Assembly: GCA_016191345.1 (NCBI GenBank)
Contig: JACPOU010000051.1
Location: 17,485-81,484, forward strand
DNA: 64,000 nucleotides
Source of the DNA: Chloroflexota bacterium
GTDB lineage: Bacteria; Chloroflexota; Limnocylindria; Limnocylindrales; CSP1-4
Direction: 5' to 3'
Shown here: positions 33,832 through 42,187 of the stretch, in pieces
How the letters are laid out: every line of letters starts with the position of its first letter
Position numbering within the stretch: position 1 is the first letter of the stretch
The notes under the pieces: model-generated
What the model was told of the DNA's origin: nothing
Seen by the model: only the letters and a program-made list of their open reading frames with translations
The model's database searches: none
Position numbers and translations under genes: made by a program

Positions 33832-35130
33832 ATGCGACGACTCGCGAGCGCATCCCTGGCAGCGGGCCTGCTGGCCGTGGCCGTGCCCGCGGCGGCCTTT
33901 GCGGCCGAGCCCGGCCAGATCGACACCGGCGACACGGCGTGGCTCCTGATCGCCACCGCCCTGGTGATGGTGATGCTGCCGGGACTCGCGCTCTTCTACG
34001 GCGGCCTCGTTCGCCGCAAGAACGTCCTCTCGACGATCATGCACAGCTTCTTCGGCCTGGCGATCGTCAGCGTCGTCTGGGTCGTCGTGGGCTTCTCGAT
34101 CGCCTTCGCGCCCGACGCCACCGGCACCGGCCTCTTCGGCGGCCTCGACTACCTGTTCTTCAACAACGTCGGCCTCGCGCCGCTCGGGACGAGCACGATC
34201 CCGTTCATCCTCTTCGCGGCCTTCCAGCTGATGTTCGCGGCCATCACCCCGGCCCTCATCACCGGCGCGTTCGCAGAACGGAAGCGCTTCGCGAGCTTCG
34301 TGATCTTCACCGTTCTCTGGTCGGTCGTCGTCTACTCACCGATCGCCCACTGGGTCTGGGCCTCCGACGGCTGGCTCTACAACCTCGGCGCCCTCGACTT
34401 CGCGGGCGGCACCGTGGTCCATGCCTCGTCCGGCGTGTCCGCCCTCGTCGTCGCCCTCCTCATCGGCCGCCGAGCGGTCAGCGCGGAGGGGATGGAGCCC
34501 CACGACATCCCGATGACCGTCCTCGGCGCCGGCCTGCTGTGGTTCGGCTGGTTCGGCTTCAACGCCGGCTCCGCGCTCGCCGCAAACGGCCTGGCGGCCA
34601 ATGCCCTCCTGGTGACGAACACGGCCGCGGCGGCGGCGACGATCACCTGGGTCCTCGCGAGCTACGTCCACAGGCGCAAGGTCAGCGTCCTCGGAGCGGC
34701 CTGTGGTGCCGTGGCCGGCCTCGTTGCGATCACGCCCGCCTCGGGCTTCGTGACGGCCGGCGGCGCGCTCGCGATCGGCCTCATCGTCGGCGGCCTGTGC
34801 TACAGCGCGACGCTCCTCCGCGAGCGCCTCAAGATCGACGACGCCCTCGACGTCTTCGCGGTCCACGGCGTGGGCGGCACGTTCGGCGCGATCGCCACGG
34901 GGGTCTTCGCAACGGTCGCGATCAATGCCTACCCGGGCCTGATCGACGGCAACCCCGGCCAGGTCGTCACCCAGCTCATCGCGGTCGGGGCGACGATCAC
35001 CTACGCGGTGGTCGCCACGTTCGTGATCGTGAAGCTGGTCGACGTCATCCTCGGGATCCGGATCTCGGCCCGCGAGGAGGAGCTCGGCCTCGACCTCTCG
35101 ACCCACGGCGAGGTCGCCTACCAGGCCTGA
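33832..35130 (+). CDS. amt: Ammonium transporter
   Basis: An Amt/MEP/Rh-family channel for ammonium uptake, 432 residues. A cleavable signal peptide (ASLAAGLLAVAVPAAAFA) precedes 11 membrane helices. The pore histidine pair is visible in FAGGTVVHASSGVSALV and VFAVHGVGGTFGAIATG. GLALFYGGLVRRKNVLS and WFGWFGFNAGSALA are family signatures. ATG 33832 follows GGAGG by 9 bases. No glnK/glnB PII gene accompanies it, which is unusual for bacterial amt. gltB begins 89 bases downstream. Confidence 0.96.
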   Translation: MRRLASASLAAGLLAVAVPAAAFAAEPGQIDTGDTAWLLIATALVMVMLPGLALFYGGLVRRKNVLSTIMHSFFGLAIVSVVWVVVGFSIAFAPDATGTGLFGGLDYLFFNNVGLAPLGTSTIPFILFAAFQLMFAAITPALITGAFAERKRFASFVIFTVLWSVVVYSPIAHWVWASDGWLYNLGALDFAGGTVVHASSGVSALVVALLIGRRAVSAEGMEPHDIPMTVLGAGLLWFGWFGFNAGSALAANGLAANALLVTNTAAAAATITWVLASYVHRRKVSVLGAACGAVAGLVAITPASGFVTAGGALAIGLIVGGLCYSATLLRERLKIDDALDVFAVHGVGGTFGAIATGVFATVAINAYPGLIDGNPGQVVTQLIAVGATITYAVVATFVIVKLVDVILGIRISAREEELGLDLSTHGEVAYQA

Positions 35131-35150
35131 CCGGCCGCCCCATCCGAAGC

Positions 35151-35177
35151 GCACCCCGGGACCTCCACCCGGGGTGC
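35151..35177 (+). promoter_or_regulatory. Hairpin between amt and gltB
   Basis: A 10-bp perfect stem, GCACCCCGGG with its complement, around a 7-base loop. It has no T-tract. It may attenuate read-through from amt or stabilise the transcript. It ends 42 bases before the gltB start. Confidence 0.5.
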
Positions 35178-35219
35178 CGCCTCTCCGCCTCCGCCACCTC
35201 CCCTGTCGAGGCCGCCACG

Positions 35220-38200
35220 ATGCGACGCTCGCCCCAACCGCCACCGCTCTACGACCCGTCGACGGAGCACGACGCCTGCGGCGTCGGGTTCGTCGCCGAC
35301 GCGGGCGGTCGATCCGCCGACCGGGTGCTGTCCCTGGCGCTCGCGGGCCTCGGCTCGCTGGGCCACCGCGGCGCGTTCGGGGCGGATGGCCGTTCGAGTG
35401 ACGGCGCCGGCGTGGCGCTGCCGCTCGAGGCGGATCTGCTGGGGCTCATCTGTGGCAGCGTCGATGGTCAGGGGGGTGCCGCGAATGCCGCCGGCCGGCC
35501 GGCGGTCTTCCAGCTGTTCATGCCCCGCGGCCGAGCCCGTCGGGCCCGAGCCCGGTCGATCGTCGTCGCCGCGCTCGCCGAGGTCGCTCTCGAAGTCGGC
35601 GCCTGGCGCACGGTGCCCAGCGATTCCGAGGCCCTGGGACCTGCGGCGTTCGAGAGCCGTCCGGCGTTCGAGCAGGCGATCGTGCCGCGGCCGGGCCGTG
35701 CGGGCGGCAGCGGCGAGCGGCCGCTCGGCGATGCCGCCTTCGAGCGCCGGCTCCTCCTCGCCCGTCGTCGGATTGCGTCGGCCGCCATCGAGGGTGGCCT
35801 CGGCGAGCTGAGCGTCGCCTCGGGCTCCAGCCGGGTCATCGTCTACAAGGGCCTCGTCGCCGGGGACCGGCTTCCGCAGCTCTTCCCGGACCTCGCCCGG
35901 CCGCTCGCGACGACCCATGCGACCTTCCACCAGCGCTACGCGACGAACACGCATCCGACCTGGAACCTGGCCCAGCCGTTCTCCATCCTGGCCCACAACG
36001 GCGAGATCAACACCGTCCGCGGCAACCGCGAGGAGGTCCGCGGCCGGGCGGCCGATCCCGATCCGGGCGGGCTGCTGGAAGCGATCCGGGAGCGCGGCCC
36101 GATCCTCAGCCCCGGGGTCTCGGATTCCGCCTCGCTCGACGAGGCCGTGGAGCTGCTCGTCGCGTCCGGCTGGACGGCGGCGACCGCACTGGCGGCCCTG
36201 ATCCCGGATGCGCCGGCGCTCCGCACCGCCGGCGCCGCCACGGCCTCGCTCGGGATGGCCCGGTTGGCGGGTCTCCTCGCGCCCTGGGACGGGCCGGCGG
36301 CCCTGGTGTTCAGCGACGGCCGCTCCGTCGGCGCGCTGCTGGACCGCAACGGGCTCCGACCGCTCGCCGTGGCGACGACGTGCGACGGACTGGTCGTCGC
36401 CGCCTCGGAGGCCGGGGCGGTGCCGCTCGACCCGGCCGAGATCATCGCCCTCGACCGCCTCGGGCCGGGCGAGATGCTCGTCGTGGAACCCCGGAGCCGG
36501 CGGGTTGTCGGCCGGCCGGGGCTCCGGCCACGCCGCGCCCGGGCGGCCGCGCTCCGGCGCCCCGCCGCGTTCTTCGCCGACACGCTTCCCTCGCAGCGGG
36601 CCGACCTCCGGCAGCCGGATCCGAGCGCTGGAGCGCGGTATCTCGCGGGCCTCGACGCGGAGCGGCTTCGCCTCGACATCCGGACCATGGCCCTCGACGG
36701 CCGGGAGCCCCTCTGGAGCATGGGCGACGACACGCCCACCCCCGGCTTCGGGCGGACGCCGCGGCGGGCCGTCGACCACCTGAAGCAGGCCTTCGCCCAG
36801 GTCACGAACCCGCCGATCGACCCCGAGCGCGAGCGCCTGGTCGTGGACCTTCGCGTGACCGTGGGCCGCCGCCGGCCGCTCCTGGCCGGACCTCATGCGG
36901 CGCTGCCCCGAACGGTGCGCATCGAGCGGCCGGTCATCGCCGACCTCGAAGGGCTCGTGTCGGCGCTCCGCGCGCGCCGGGGCCGGGTCGCCGAGCTCGA
37001 TGCGACCTGGCCAGTCGAGGCGGGGCCCGACGCCCTCGCGGCGGGCGTGCGTCGGCTGGCGACCGAGGCGGTTGCCGCCGCCGCGTCGGGGGCCGTGGCG
37101 GTCCTCGTCACGGACCGGCGCCTGGGCCTCGACCGGCTGCCCGTCCCGTCCGTCCTCGCCGTCGGTGCCGTCCATGCGGCCCTCACCGGAGCCGGCCTCC
37201 GCGGTCGGACCGACGTCATCGCCGACGCGGCCGACGTCATGGACGTCCATGCCCTCGCGATGTGCGTCGCGGCCGGGGCGCGTGCCGTCCGCCCGTGGCT
37301 CGCCATCCGGCTTGCCGCCGAGCTCGCCGGTTCGCGCGGTGCCGAGGCGCTCGACGTGACCGCGCTGACCGGGCGGCTCCTCGACGCGCTCGAGACCGGG
37401 CTGCGCAAGACGCTCGCCCGGATGGGGATCAGCTCCGCGGCCTCGTACGTCGGCGGGGCGTTCTTCGAGACGATCGACCTCGCGAGCGAGGTCACCGAGG
37501 CCTGCGTCCCGGCAGCGCTCGGCTGGGAGGGCACGATCGGCTTCCGGGACCTCGCCGAGCGACAGCTCGGGCTGCTCCCGCTGGCGCGCAGCCTGGACGC
37601 GACGGTGGTGCCCGAGGGCCGCGAGGTCCGCTATCCGGATCCGGGACGGGCCCGGTTCCGGTCCGACGGGGAGCTCCACCTCTACGCGCCGAAGGTCGTC
37701 GCCGCGATCCAGGCGCTCGCCGGCACCGGCGACCCCGCGCTCCAGGCGCTCGCCGGCACCGGCGACCCCGCGCGTGTTCCCGATGTCGCGGCGAAGCCGG
37801 AGTCGGCAACGCCGGAGGCGGCGAAGCCGGCCGTGGGTGCAGGATCCGGCCCGTCCGCCCTCGACCGCGAGGCGCCCGCCCTCGTCCGCGACCGGTTCGC
37901 CTTCCGTGCCGCCGCGCGCCGGCAGCCGGTCCCGCTCGGGGAGGTGGAGCCCGCGCCCGCGATCATTCGCCGCCTCGTCGTGAGCGCGATGAGCGTCGGC
38001 GCCCTCTCGCCCGAGGCCCACCAGGCCCTGACGATCGGCATCCAGCGCGCGGGCGGCGCCGCGAACACGGGGGAGGGCGGGGAGGACCCCGCCTGGTACG
38101 AGCCCGGCGAGGACGGCCGGCGCCGCGACGCCTCGATCAAGCAGGTCGCGAGCGGCCGCTTCGGGGTCACCGCGACCTACCTCGCGCGCGCGGAGCAGCT

Positions 38201-39929
38201 CGAGATCAAGATCGCCCAGGGCTCCAAGCCCGGCGAGGGCGGCCAGCTCCCGGCCCGGAAGGCGACGGCCTACATCGCGGCGCTCCGGCGCGGCCAGCCG
38301 GGCCGGGCCTACATCAGCCCGCCGCCGCACCACGACATCTACTCGATCGAGGACCTCGCCCAGCTGATCGCCGACCTTCGGGCGATCAACCCGGCGGCCC
38401 GGATCGGCGTCAAGCTGGTCGCCTCGCGCGGCGTCGGGACGATCGCCGCCGGGGTCACGAAGGCCGGTGCCGACTACATCCACCTCGCCGGTGGCGCCGG
38501 CGGGACGGGTGCCTCGCCCCTCAGCTCGATCAAGCACGTCGGCGTGCCATGGGAGCTCGGCCTGTCCGAGGTCCACCAGGTCCTCCTCTGGAACGGGCTC
38601 CGGGACCGCGTCGCGCTGCGGACGGACGGTGGCCTCCAGCGCGGCCGCGACCTGCTCATCGCCGCGCTCCTCGGGGCCGAGGAGTTCGCGCTCGGGACCG
38701 CGGCCCTCGTCGCGATCGGCTGCGACATGGCCCGCCAGTGCCACCTCGACACCTGCCCGACGGGCATCGCCACCCAGCGCGACGACCTGCGGGCCAAGTT
38801 CACTGGCAGGCCCGAGCAGGTGGAACGGTATGCGACCGCTCTCGCCGAGGACCTGCGCGTCGAGCTCGCCGGCATCGGCGCCCGAAGCGTGGGGGAGATC
38901 ATCGGCCAGGCGGCCGAGGTCCTGCGGCCAGTGGTCGCGAGCGATCGCGGCCTCCGGCGCGTGCTGGCTGCGCCGCGCTGGACCGCCTCCCTCGAGCGCC
39001 GCGCCGCGCCCGCAAGCGCCGCCCGGGTCGTGGCACGGGCGCCGGCGTCGCCGCTCGAGACGCGCCTTGCGGCCGCGCTCGTCGGCCACGGCGCCGTCCG
39101 CCTCGACGGCCTCCGGATCACGACCGCGGAGCGGTCATTCGGCGCGGCGCTGACCGGGGCGGTGGAGCGAGGCTCGATCCGGATCCCGATCGACCTGGGC
39201 ATCCGCGGCGCCGCGGGCCAGTCCTTCGGCGCATTCCTCGGGACCGGGATCACGATCCGGCTGGCCGGCACGGCCAACGACTACGTCGGCAAGGGCCTGT
39301 CGGGTGGGACGGTCATCGTCGCCCCGGACCCGGATCTTCCCGCCGCTCACGGCACCCGGCCGCCGGCCGTCGCCGGCAACACCTGCCTCTACGGCGCGAC
39401 CGGCGGCCGGCTCCACGTCGTCGGGCGGGCCGGGATGCGGTTCGCGGTCCGGAACGCCGGTGCCGATGCCGTCGTCGAGGGGATCGGGCCGCACGGCGCC
39501 GAGTACATGACGGGCGGGACGCTGCTCGTGCTCGGGCCGATCGGGGCGAACTTCGGAGCGGGGATGACCGGCGGCCGCGCGTACCTCCTCGATCCCGAGG
39601 GGGCCGCGCGGGCCCGGATCGACGCGTCCAGCGTCACCGCCCGCCCGGTCCGAGCCGCAGCGGACCCCGAGGCCGAGCTGGAGATCGGGCGGCTCCTCCG
39701 GCTTCATCGGGATGCTGGGTCGCCGTTGGCGGCGCAGTTGCTCGCGGACGAGCCGGCGGCGATCGCCTCCTTCTGGGCCGTGGAGCCGCTCGCCGCCCCG
39801 GACGCCACGGCCGAGACGGCGTCCGTGCCCGTGGTCCGGGCCGCGCCACCGCGGCTGCCGGCCCGCACGATCGGCCTCGAGACGCTGACGACGGCTTCCG
39901 CCTCGGAGGCCAGCGCCGTCGCGTCATGA
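35220..39929 (+). CDS. gltB: Glutamate synthase (NADPH/ferredoxin) large subunit
   Basis: Transfers the amide of glutamine to 2-oxoglutarate, 1569 residues. An 18-19 residue propeptide precedes the N-terminal nucleophile (Cys 20 in EHDACGVGFVAD) of the class II glutaminase domain, which also shows NTHPTWNLAQPFSILAHNGE. The FMN-binding synthase domain has SVGALSPEAHQALTIGIQRA, GAGGTGASPLSSIKHVGVPW and the 3Fe-4S cysteines in GCDMARQCHLDTCPTG. A GXGXG-type beta-helix forms the C-terminus. A 33-bp tandem duplication (37708-37773) lies in the linker. The gltD small subunit is not in the window, so a ferredoxin-dependent form is possible. Confidence 0.95.
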   Translation: MRRSPQPPPLYDPSTEHDACGVGFVADAGGRSADRVLSLALAGLGSLGHRGAFGADGRSSDGAGVALPLEADLLGLICGSVDGQGGAANAAGRPAVFQLFMPRGRARRARARSIVVAALAEVALEVGAWRTVPSDSEALGPAAFESRPAFEQAIVPRPGRAGGSGERPLGDAAFERRLLLARRRIASAAIEGGLGELSVASGSSRVIVYKGLVAGDRLPQLFPDLARPLATTHATFHQRYATNTHPTWNLAQPFSILAHNGEINTVRGNREEVRGRAADPDPGGLLEAIRERGPILSPGVSDSASLDEAVELLVASGWTAATALAALIPDAPALRTAGAATASLGMARLAGLLAPWDGPAALVFSDGRSVGALLDRNGLRPLAVATTCDGLVVAASEAGAVPLDPAEIIALDRLGPGEMLVVEPRSRRVVGRPGLRPRRARAAALRRPAAFFADTLPSQRADLRQPDPSAGARYLAGLDAERLRLDIRTMALDGREPLWSMGDDTPTPGFGRTPRRAVDHLKQAFAQVTNPPIDPERERLVVDLRVTVGRRRPLLAGPHAALPRTVRIERPVIADLEGLVSALRARRGRVAELDATWPVEAGPDALAAGVRRLATEAVAAAASGAVAVLVTDRRLGLDRLPVPSVLAVGAVHAALTGAGLRGRTDVIADAADVMDVHALAMCVAAGARAVRPWLAIRLAAELAGSRGAEALDVTALTGRLLDALETGLRKTLARMGISSAASYVGGAFFETIDLASEVTEACVPAALGWEGTIGFRDLAERQLGLLPLARSLDATVVPEGREVRYPDPGRARFRSDGELHLYAPKVVAAIQALAGTGDPALQALAGTGDPARVPDVAAKPESATPEAAKPAVGAGSGPSALDREAPALVRDRFAFRAAARRQPVPLGEVEPAPAIIRRLVVSAMSVGALSPEAHQALTIGIQRAGGAANTGEGGEDPAWYEPGEDGRRRDASIKQVASGRFGVTATYLARAEQLEIKIAQGSKPGEGGQLPARKATAYIAALRRGQPGRAYISPPPHHDIYSIEDLAQLIADLRAINPAARIGVKLVASRGVGTIAAGVTKAGADYIHLAGGAGGTGASPLSSIKHVGVPWELGLSEVHQVLLWNGLRDRVALRTDGGLQRGRDLLIAALLGAEEFALGTAALVAIGCDMARQCHLDTCPTGIATQRDDLRAKFTGRPEQVERYATALAEDLRVELAGIGARSVGEIIGQAAEVLRPVVASDRGLRRVLAAPRWTASLERRAAPASAARVVARAPASPLETRLAAALVGHGAVRLDGLRITTAERSFGAALTGAVERGSIRIPIDLGIRGAAGQSFGAFLGTGITIRLAGTANDYVGKGLSGGTVIVAPDPDLPAAHGTRPPAVAGNTCLYGATGGRLHVVGRAGMRFAVRNAGADAVVEGIGPHGAEYMTGGTLLVLGPIGANFGAGMTGGRAYLLDPEGAARARIDASSVTARPVRAAADPEAELEIGRLLRLHRDAGSPLAAQLLADEPAAIASFWAVEPLAAPDATAETASVPVVRAAPPRLPARTIGLETLTTASASEASAVAS
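37708..37773 (+). repeat. 33-bp perfect tandem duplication inside gltB
   Basis: Two contiguous identical 33-base units, each starting TCCAGGCGCTCGCCGGCACC, encode the 11-residue unit QALAGTGDPA plus one residue twice. The frame is kept, and the site is a nonconserved linker before the synthase domain. It looks like a recent slippage or unequal-recombination event. Confidence 0.9.
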
Positions 39930-40001
39930 CCTCCGGAGGCCATCCGTCCCGATCGTGATGCGGGCCGCGGCCGTTCGTCGTCCGGCTGCAACCCCGCATC
40001 G

Positions 40002-40370
40002 ATGGCGGCCCGCGACCCTCGGCAACCCGATCGTGCAGTCCGGATCCGCTCCGAGGACCCAAATGCCTCCCGGGCCTTCTACACGGAGCTCTTCGGCTGG
40101 ACGTACCCGGCCGGTGGGTTCCCGGGCTACACATACGTCGAGAGCGGCGTGCCCGCCGGCACGATCCCGGGCGGCATCAGCCCCCTCCAGGGCGGCAGCC
40201 CGCTGGTCACGGTGTTCGCGGGCGTCCCGAACGTCCAGGAGGCGCTGGACCGGGCGGTCGCCCTCGGCGGCCGGATCGTGCAGCCGGCGCAAAGCGTGCC
40301 GGGCGTCACGTTCGGGCTGTTCGCGGACCCGCAAGGGCACGTCGTCGGGGTTGCCTCGAACGACGAGTAG
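40002..40370 (+). CDS. Glyoxalase/bleomycin-resistance-like (VOC) protein
   Basis: A single-domain vicinal-oxygen-chelate fold protein of 122 residues. Typical elements are DPNASRAFYTELFGW near the N-terminus, the central GGISPLQGGSPLVTVF strands, and FADPQGHVVGVAS at the end, where His could be a metal ligand. Half-domain proteins like this usually dimerise. The first 20 residues are polar and nonconserved, so the true start could lie slightly downstream. It is 72 bases after gltB on the same strand, with no functional link visible. The substrate is unknown. Confidence 0.8.
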   Translation: MAARDPRQPDRAVRIRSEDPNASRAFYTELFGWTYPAGGFPGYTYVESGVPAGTIPGGISPLQGGSPLVTVFAGVPNVQEALDRAVALGGRIVQPAQSVPGVTFGLFADPQGHVVGVASNDE

Positions 40371-40445
40371 CGGCCCCGGTCTCGCGGGCCCGTGCAGCGC
40401 CCCCGGCCGGGGCCGGGAGCACCACGCGGCGGGCAGCGCCGGCAG

Positions 40446-40608
40446 CTGGCCCGGCAGTCCAGATCGGGAGGGCAGGTGCCGTCCCAACTGGCCCGGGAGT
40501 CCAGTGGCCAAGGGGCGGCTCGATGGCGCCGGCCGCTGGCTCGGCCGGGCTGGCTCGCCGAGCCAGCGGCCGACCGATGACCCGCCCTGCTCTGGCCCGG
40601 GAGTCCAG
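40446..40608. repeat. Three copies of CTGGCCCGG(C/G)AGTCCAG
   Basis: Copies at 40446-40462 (CTGGCCCGGCAGTCCAG), 40488-40504 and 40592-40608 (both CTGGCCCGGGAGTCCAG). The same motif occurs at 21195-21211 with one base changed, and in degenerate form at 21300 and 21342. Each copy is partly palindromic (CTGG..CCAG). Confidence 0.75.
40530..40572. terminator. 16-bp perfect stem-loop
   Basis: CGGCCGCTGGCTCGGC at 40530-40545 pairs fully with 40557-40572, leaving an 11-base loop. It has no T-tract. It may end read-through from gltB and the glyoxalase-like gene, or be a structured element of the repeat region. Confidence 0.5.
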
Positions 40609-40700
40609 CGCCCCGCGGCCGGCGACGGCGCGAGGGGCGACGATGCGGCGGGAGGCCCCGCGCCAGCCGGCGGCACCGTACGGCGGCCAGGCGTCCGGGG

Positions 40701-40706
40701 CATGAT
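40701..40706 (+). promoter_or_regulatory. -10-like CATGAT, 6 bases before GTG 40713
   Basis: The downstream gene has no Shine-Dalgarno sequence. The spacing equals that seen at other putative leaderless genes here. Confidence 0.4.
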
Positions 40707-40712
40707 GCGACG

Positions 40713-41141
40713 GTGGAGCACCTGCCGCCCGAGGCGATCCTCGCCGACGCCCCGCCGCCGATGCGCGATGTCGCCGAGTGGCTGCGTGGCGTGATCGCGC
40801 GAGCCCTGCCCGGTGCCCTGGAACGCGTTCGGGCCGGCTGGCGGGTCATCGGCTACGACGTGCCGCTCACGCCGCGCCGTACGGTGTACGTCGCCTGGAT
40901 CATGGTCCAGCGCGAGCACGTCCACCTCGGATTCCCCCAGGGCGTCCTCATGGCCGACCCGCGGCGGATCCTGGAAGGCGCCGGGATCACCAAGCGTGCT
41001 CGATGGACCACCATGACGCCCGAAACCCCGATCCCGGAGGCCCACCTCGCTGCGCTGCTCCAGGAGGCGGCTCGCGTCGCGGGTCTGCCGACGGAGGAGC
41101 GACTGGCAATCGCCGCCGCCCGTGCCGGGGACGAGTCGTGA
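40713..41141 (+). CDS. DUF1801/YdhG-like domain protein
   Basis: A 142-residue cytoplasmic protein resembling DUF1801 (YdhG/YjbR-like iron-chaperone-type fold). It shows RDVAEWLRGVIARALPGALE, the GWRVIGYDVPL strand, the AWIMVQREHVHLGFPQG core, and a C-terminal helix reading AALLQEAARVA. The GTG start is without a ribosome-binding site. Its stop overlaps the GNAT gene by GTGA, so they form a two-gene unit. Biochemical role unknown. Confidence 0.75.
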   Translation: MEHLPPEAILADAPPPMRDVAEWLRGVIARALPGALERVRAGWRVIGYDVPLTPRRTVYVAWIMVQREHVHLGFPQGVLMADPRRILEGAGITKRARWTTMTPETPIPEAHLAALLQEAARVAGLPTEERLAIAAARAGDES

Positions 41142-41668
41142 CCGGCGAGCGTCTCTCCGACGGCGTGGTCACGCTCCGGCCATGGCGGCACGACGATGCG
41201 CCCGCCGTCTTCGAAGCCTGCCAGGACCCCGAGATCCCCCGTTTTGTGCCGATCCCCCAGCCGTACACGCTCGGCGACGCGCGCTGGTTCGTGGACCACG
41301 CGGCGGCCGGGGCGCGCACCGGCCCGAGTGCCCACTTCGCGATCACCGATCCGGCCACGGATGCGGTCCTCGGGGCGATCTCCCGGCACGGCCCCGTGGG
41401 CCATCGTGCCTCGATCGGCTATTGGCTCGCGCCCGCAGCCCGTGGCCGCGGGCTGGCGACGCGCGCGGTCCGGCTGCTCGTTGCGGTGACGTTCGGGACG
41501 ACCCCGACGGTCCGGCTCGAGATCTCCACCGACCTGGCGAACGAGCGTTCCGGTCGCGTCGCGCTCCGGGCCGGATTCCAGCCCGAGGGGATCCGACGCG
41601 CATGGGACATCGATCGCGTCGGCACGCCCACAGACGCGATGTTCTACGTGACCGTCCGACCCGCCTGA
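41138..41668 (+). CDS. GNAT-family N-acetyltransferase (RimJ/RimL-like)
   Basis: A 176-residue acetyl-CoA-dependent acetyltransferase. VTLRPWRHDDAPAVFEAC is the typical N-terminal strand-helix of RimJ-type enzymes. SIGYWLAPAARGRGLATRAV contains the acetyl-CoA pyrophosphate loop (ARGRGLA), and RLEISTDLANERSGRVALRA is the conserved core with the Asn-x-x-Ser motif. The GTG start overlaps the DUF1801 gene. The substrate could be a ribosomal protein N-terminus, an antibiotic or a small amine. Confidence 0.9.
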   Translation: MTGERLSDGVVTLRPWRHDDAPAVFEACQDPEIPRFVPIPQPYTLGDARWFVDHAAAGARTGPSAHFAITDPATDAVLGAISRHGPVGHRASIGYWLAPAARGRGLATRAVRLLVAVTFGTTPTVRLEISTDLANERSGRVALRAGFQPEGIRRAWDIDRVGTPTDAMFYVTVRPA

Positions 41669-41681
41669 TCCGACCAACCTT

Positions 41682-41912
41682 CATGCCTCGGCGGCATCGA
41701 ATCGGTGGCGGGAACGCGGCCCCACGCCCGGGTGATGCCTCGGCGGCATCGAATCCGTGACGGGACGCGGCCCGACGCCCGGGTGATGCCTCGGCGGCAT
41801 CGAATCCGTGGCGGGAACGCGGCCCCACGCCCGGGTGATGCCTCGGCGGCATCGAATCCGTGGCGGGACGCGGCCCCACGCCCGCGCCGATGCCTCGGCG
41901 GCATCGGATCCG
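41682..41912. repeat. 52-bp tandem repeat array, about 4.5 units
   Basis: Unit starts are at 41682, 41734, 41785, 41837 and 41889, giving periods of 52, 51, 52 and 52. Each unit opens with a small hairpin (GATGCCTCGGCGGCATC) followed by GAATCCGTGGCGGGAACGCG and a CCCACGCCCGGGT end. Units differ by a few substitutions and single-base deletions. The array begins 13 bases after the GNAT stop. Confidence 0.92.
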
Positions 41913-42175
41913 CCTCGATGACGGCCGACCGGCGCAGAACGATGTCCCCCACGCATCGCCTGGGCGCGGACGCGGCCCGGATCTGGCCCGCTCCCATGGG
42001 CGAGCGACCGGGCGACGCGCCGGAACACCGGATCGATGTCTCCGGGGCATCGGCATCCATGCAGGCCTGCGGCGCGACCGGCGACTCCGCGGATTCGATG
42101 CTTGGCGGCCATCACGGCGCAGGTTTCCGCGTGCGCCTGCACCCTGACCGGAACCGGCGGCGAAGCCGCCCCTGC

Positions 42176-42181
42176 TATCGT
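42176..42181 (+). promoter_or_regulatory. -10-like TATCGT, 6 bases before lipB ATG
   Basis: TATCGT ends at 42181 and ATG starts at 42188. There is no Shine-Dalgarno sequence. It supports the lipB start chosen and a leaderless transcript. Confidence 0.45.
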
Positions 42182-42187
42182 CCCCGC

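Larger units (their letters stand above)
40371..40712. other. Intergenic region with repeated motif and a strong hairpin
   Basis: No gene is supported in 342 bases. Three near-identical copies of a 17-bp motif lie at 40446-40462, 40488-40504 and 40592-40608. The 16-bp perfect hairpin at 40530-40572 lies between the second and third. A -10-like CATGAT at 40701 precedes the next gene. Confidence 0.6.
41669..42187. other. 519-bp intergenic region dominated by a tandem repeat
   Basis: It holds the 52-bp tandem array (41682-41912). About 275 bases of non-repetitive GC-rich DNA follow, with two degenerate echoes of the repeat's hairpin (near 42033 and 42097), and then the lipB promoter. Open frames through it are by-products of the repeat and codon bias, not supported as genes. 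Confidence 0.6.

Noticed and set aside
36380-39958. A 1192-codon plus-strand frame overlapping gltB
   Set aside because: It is an alternative frame of gltB. All family motifs are in the gltB frame and none in this one.
41682-41912. CRISPR array
   Set aside because: The repeated unit is the whole 52-bp period with no unique spacers, and no cas gene is nearby.
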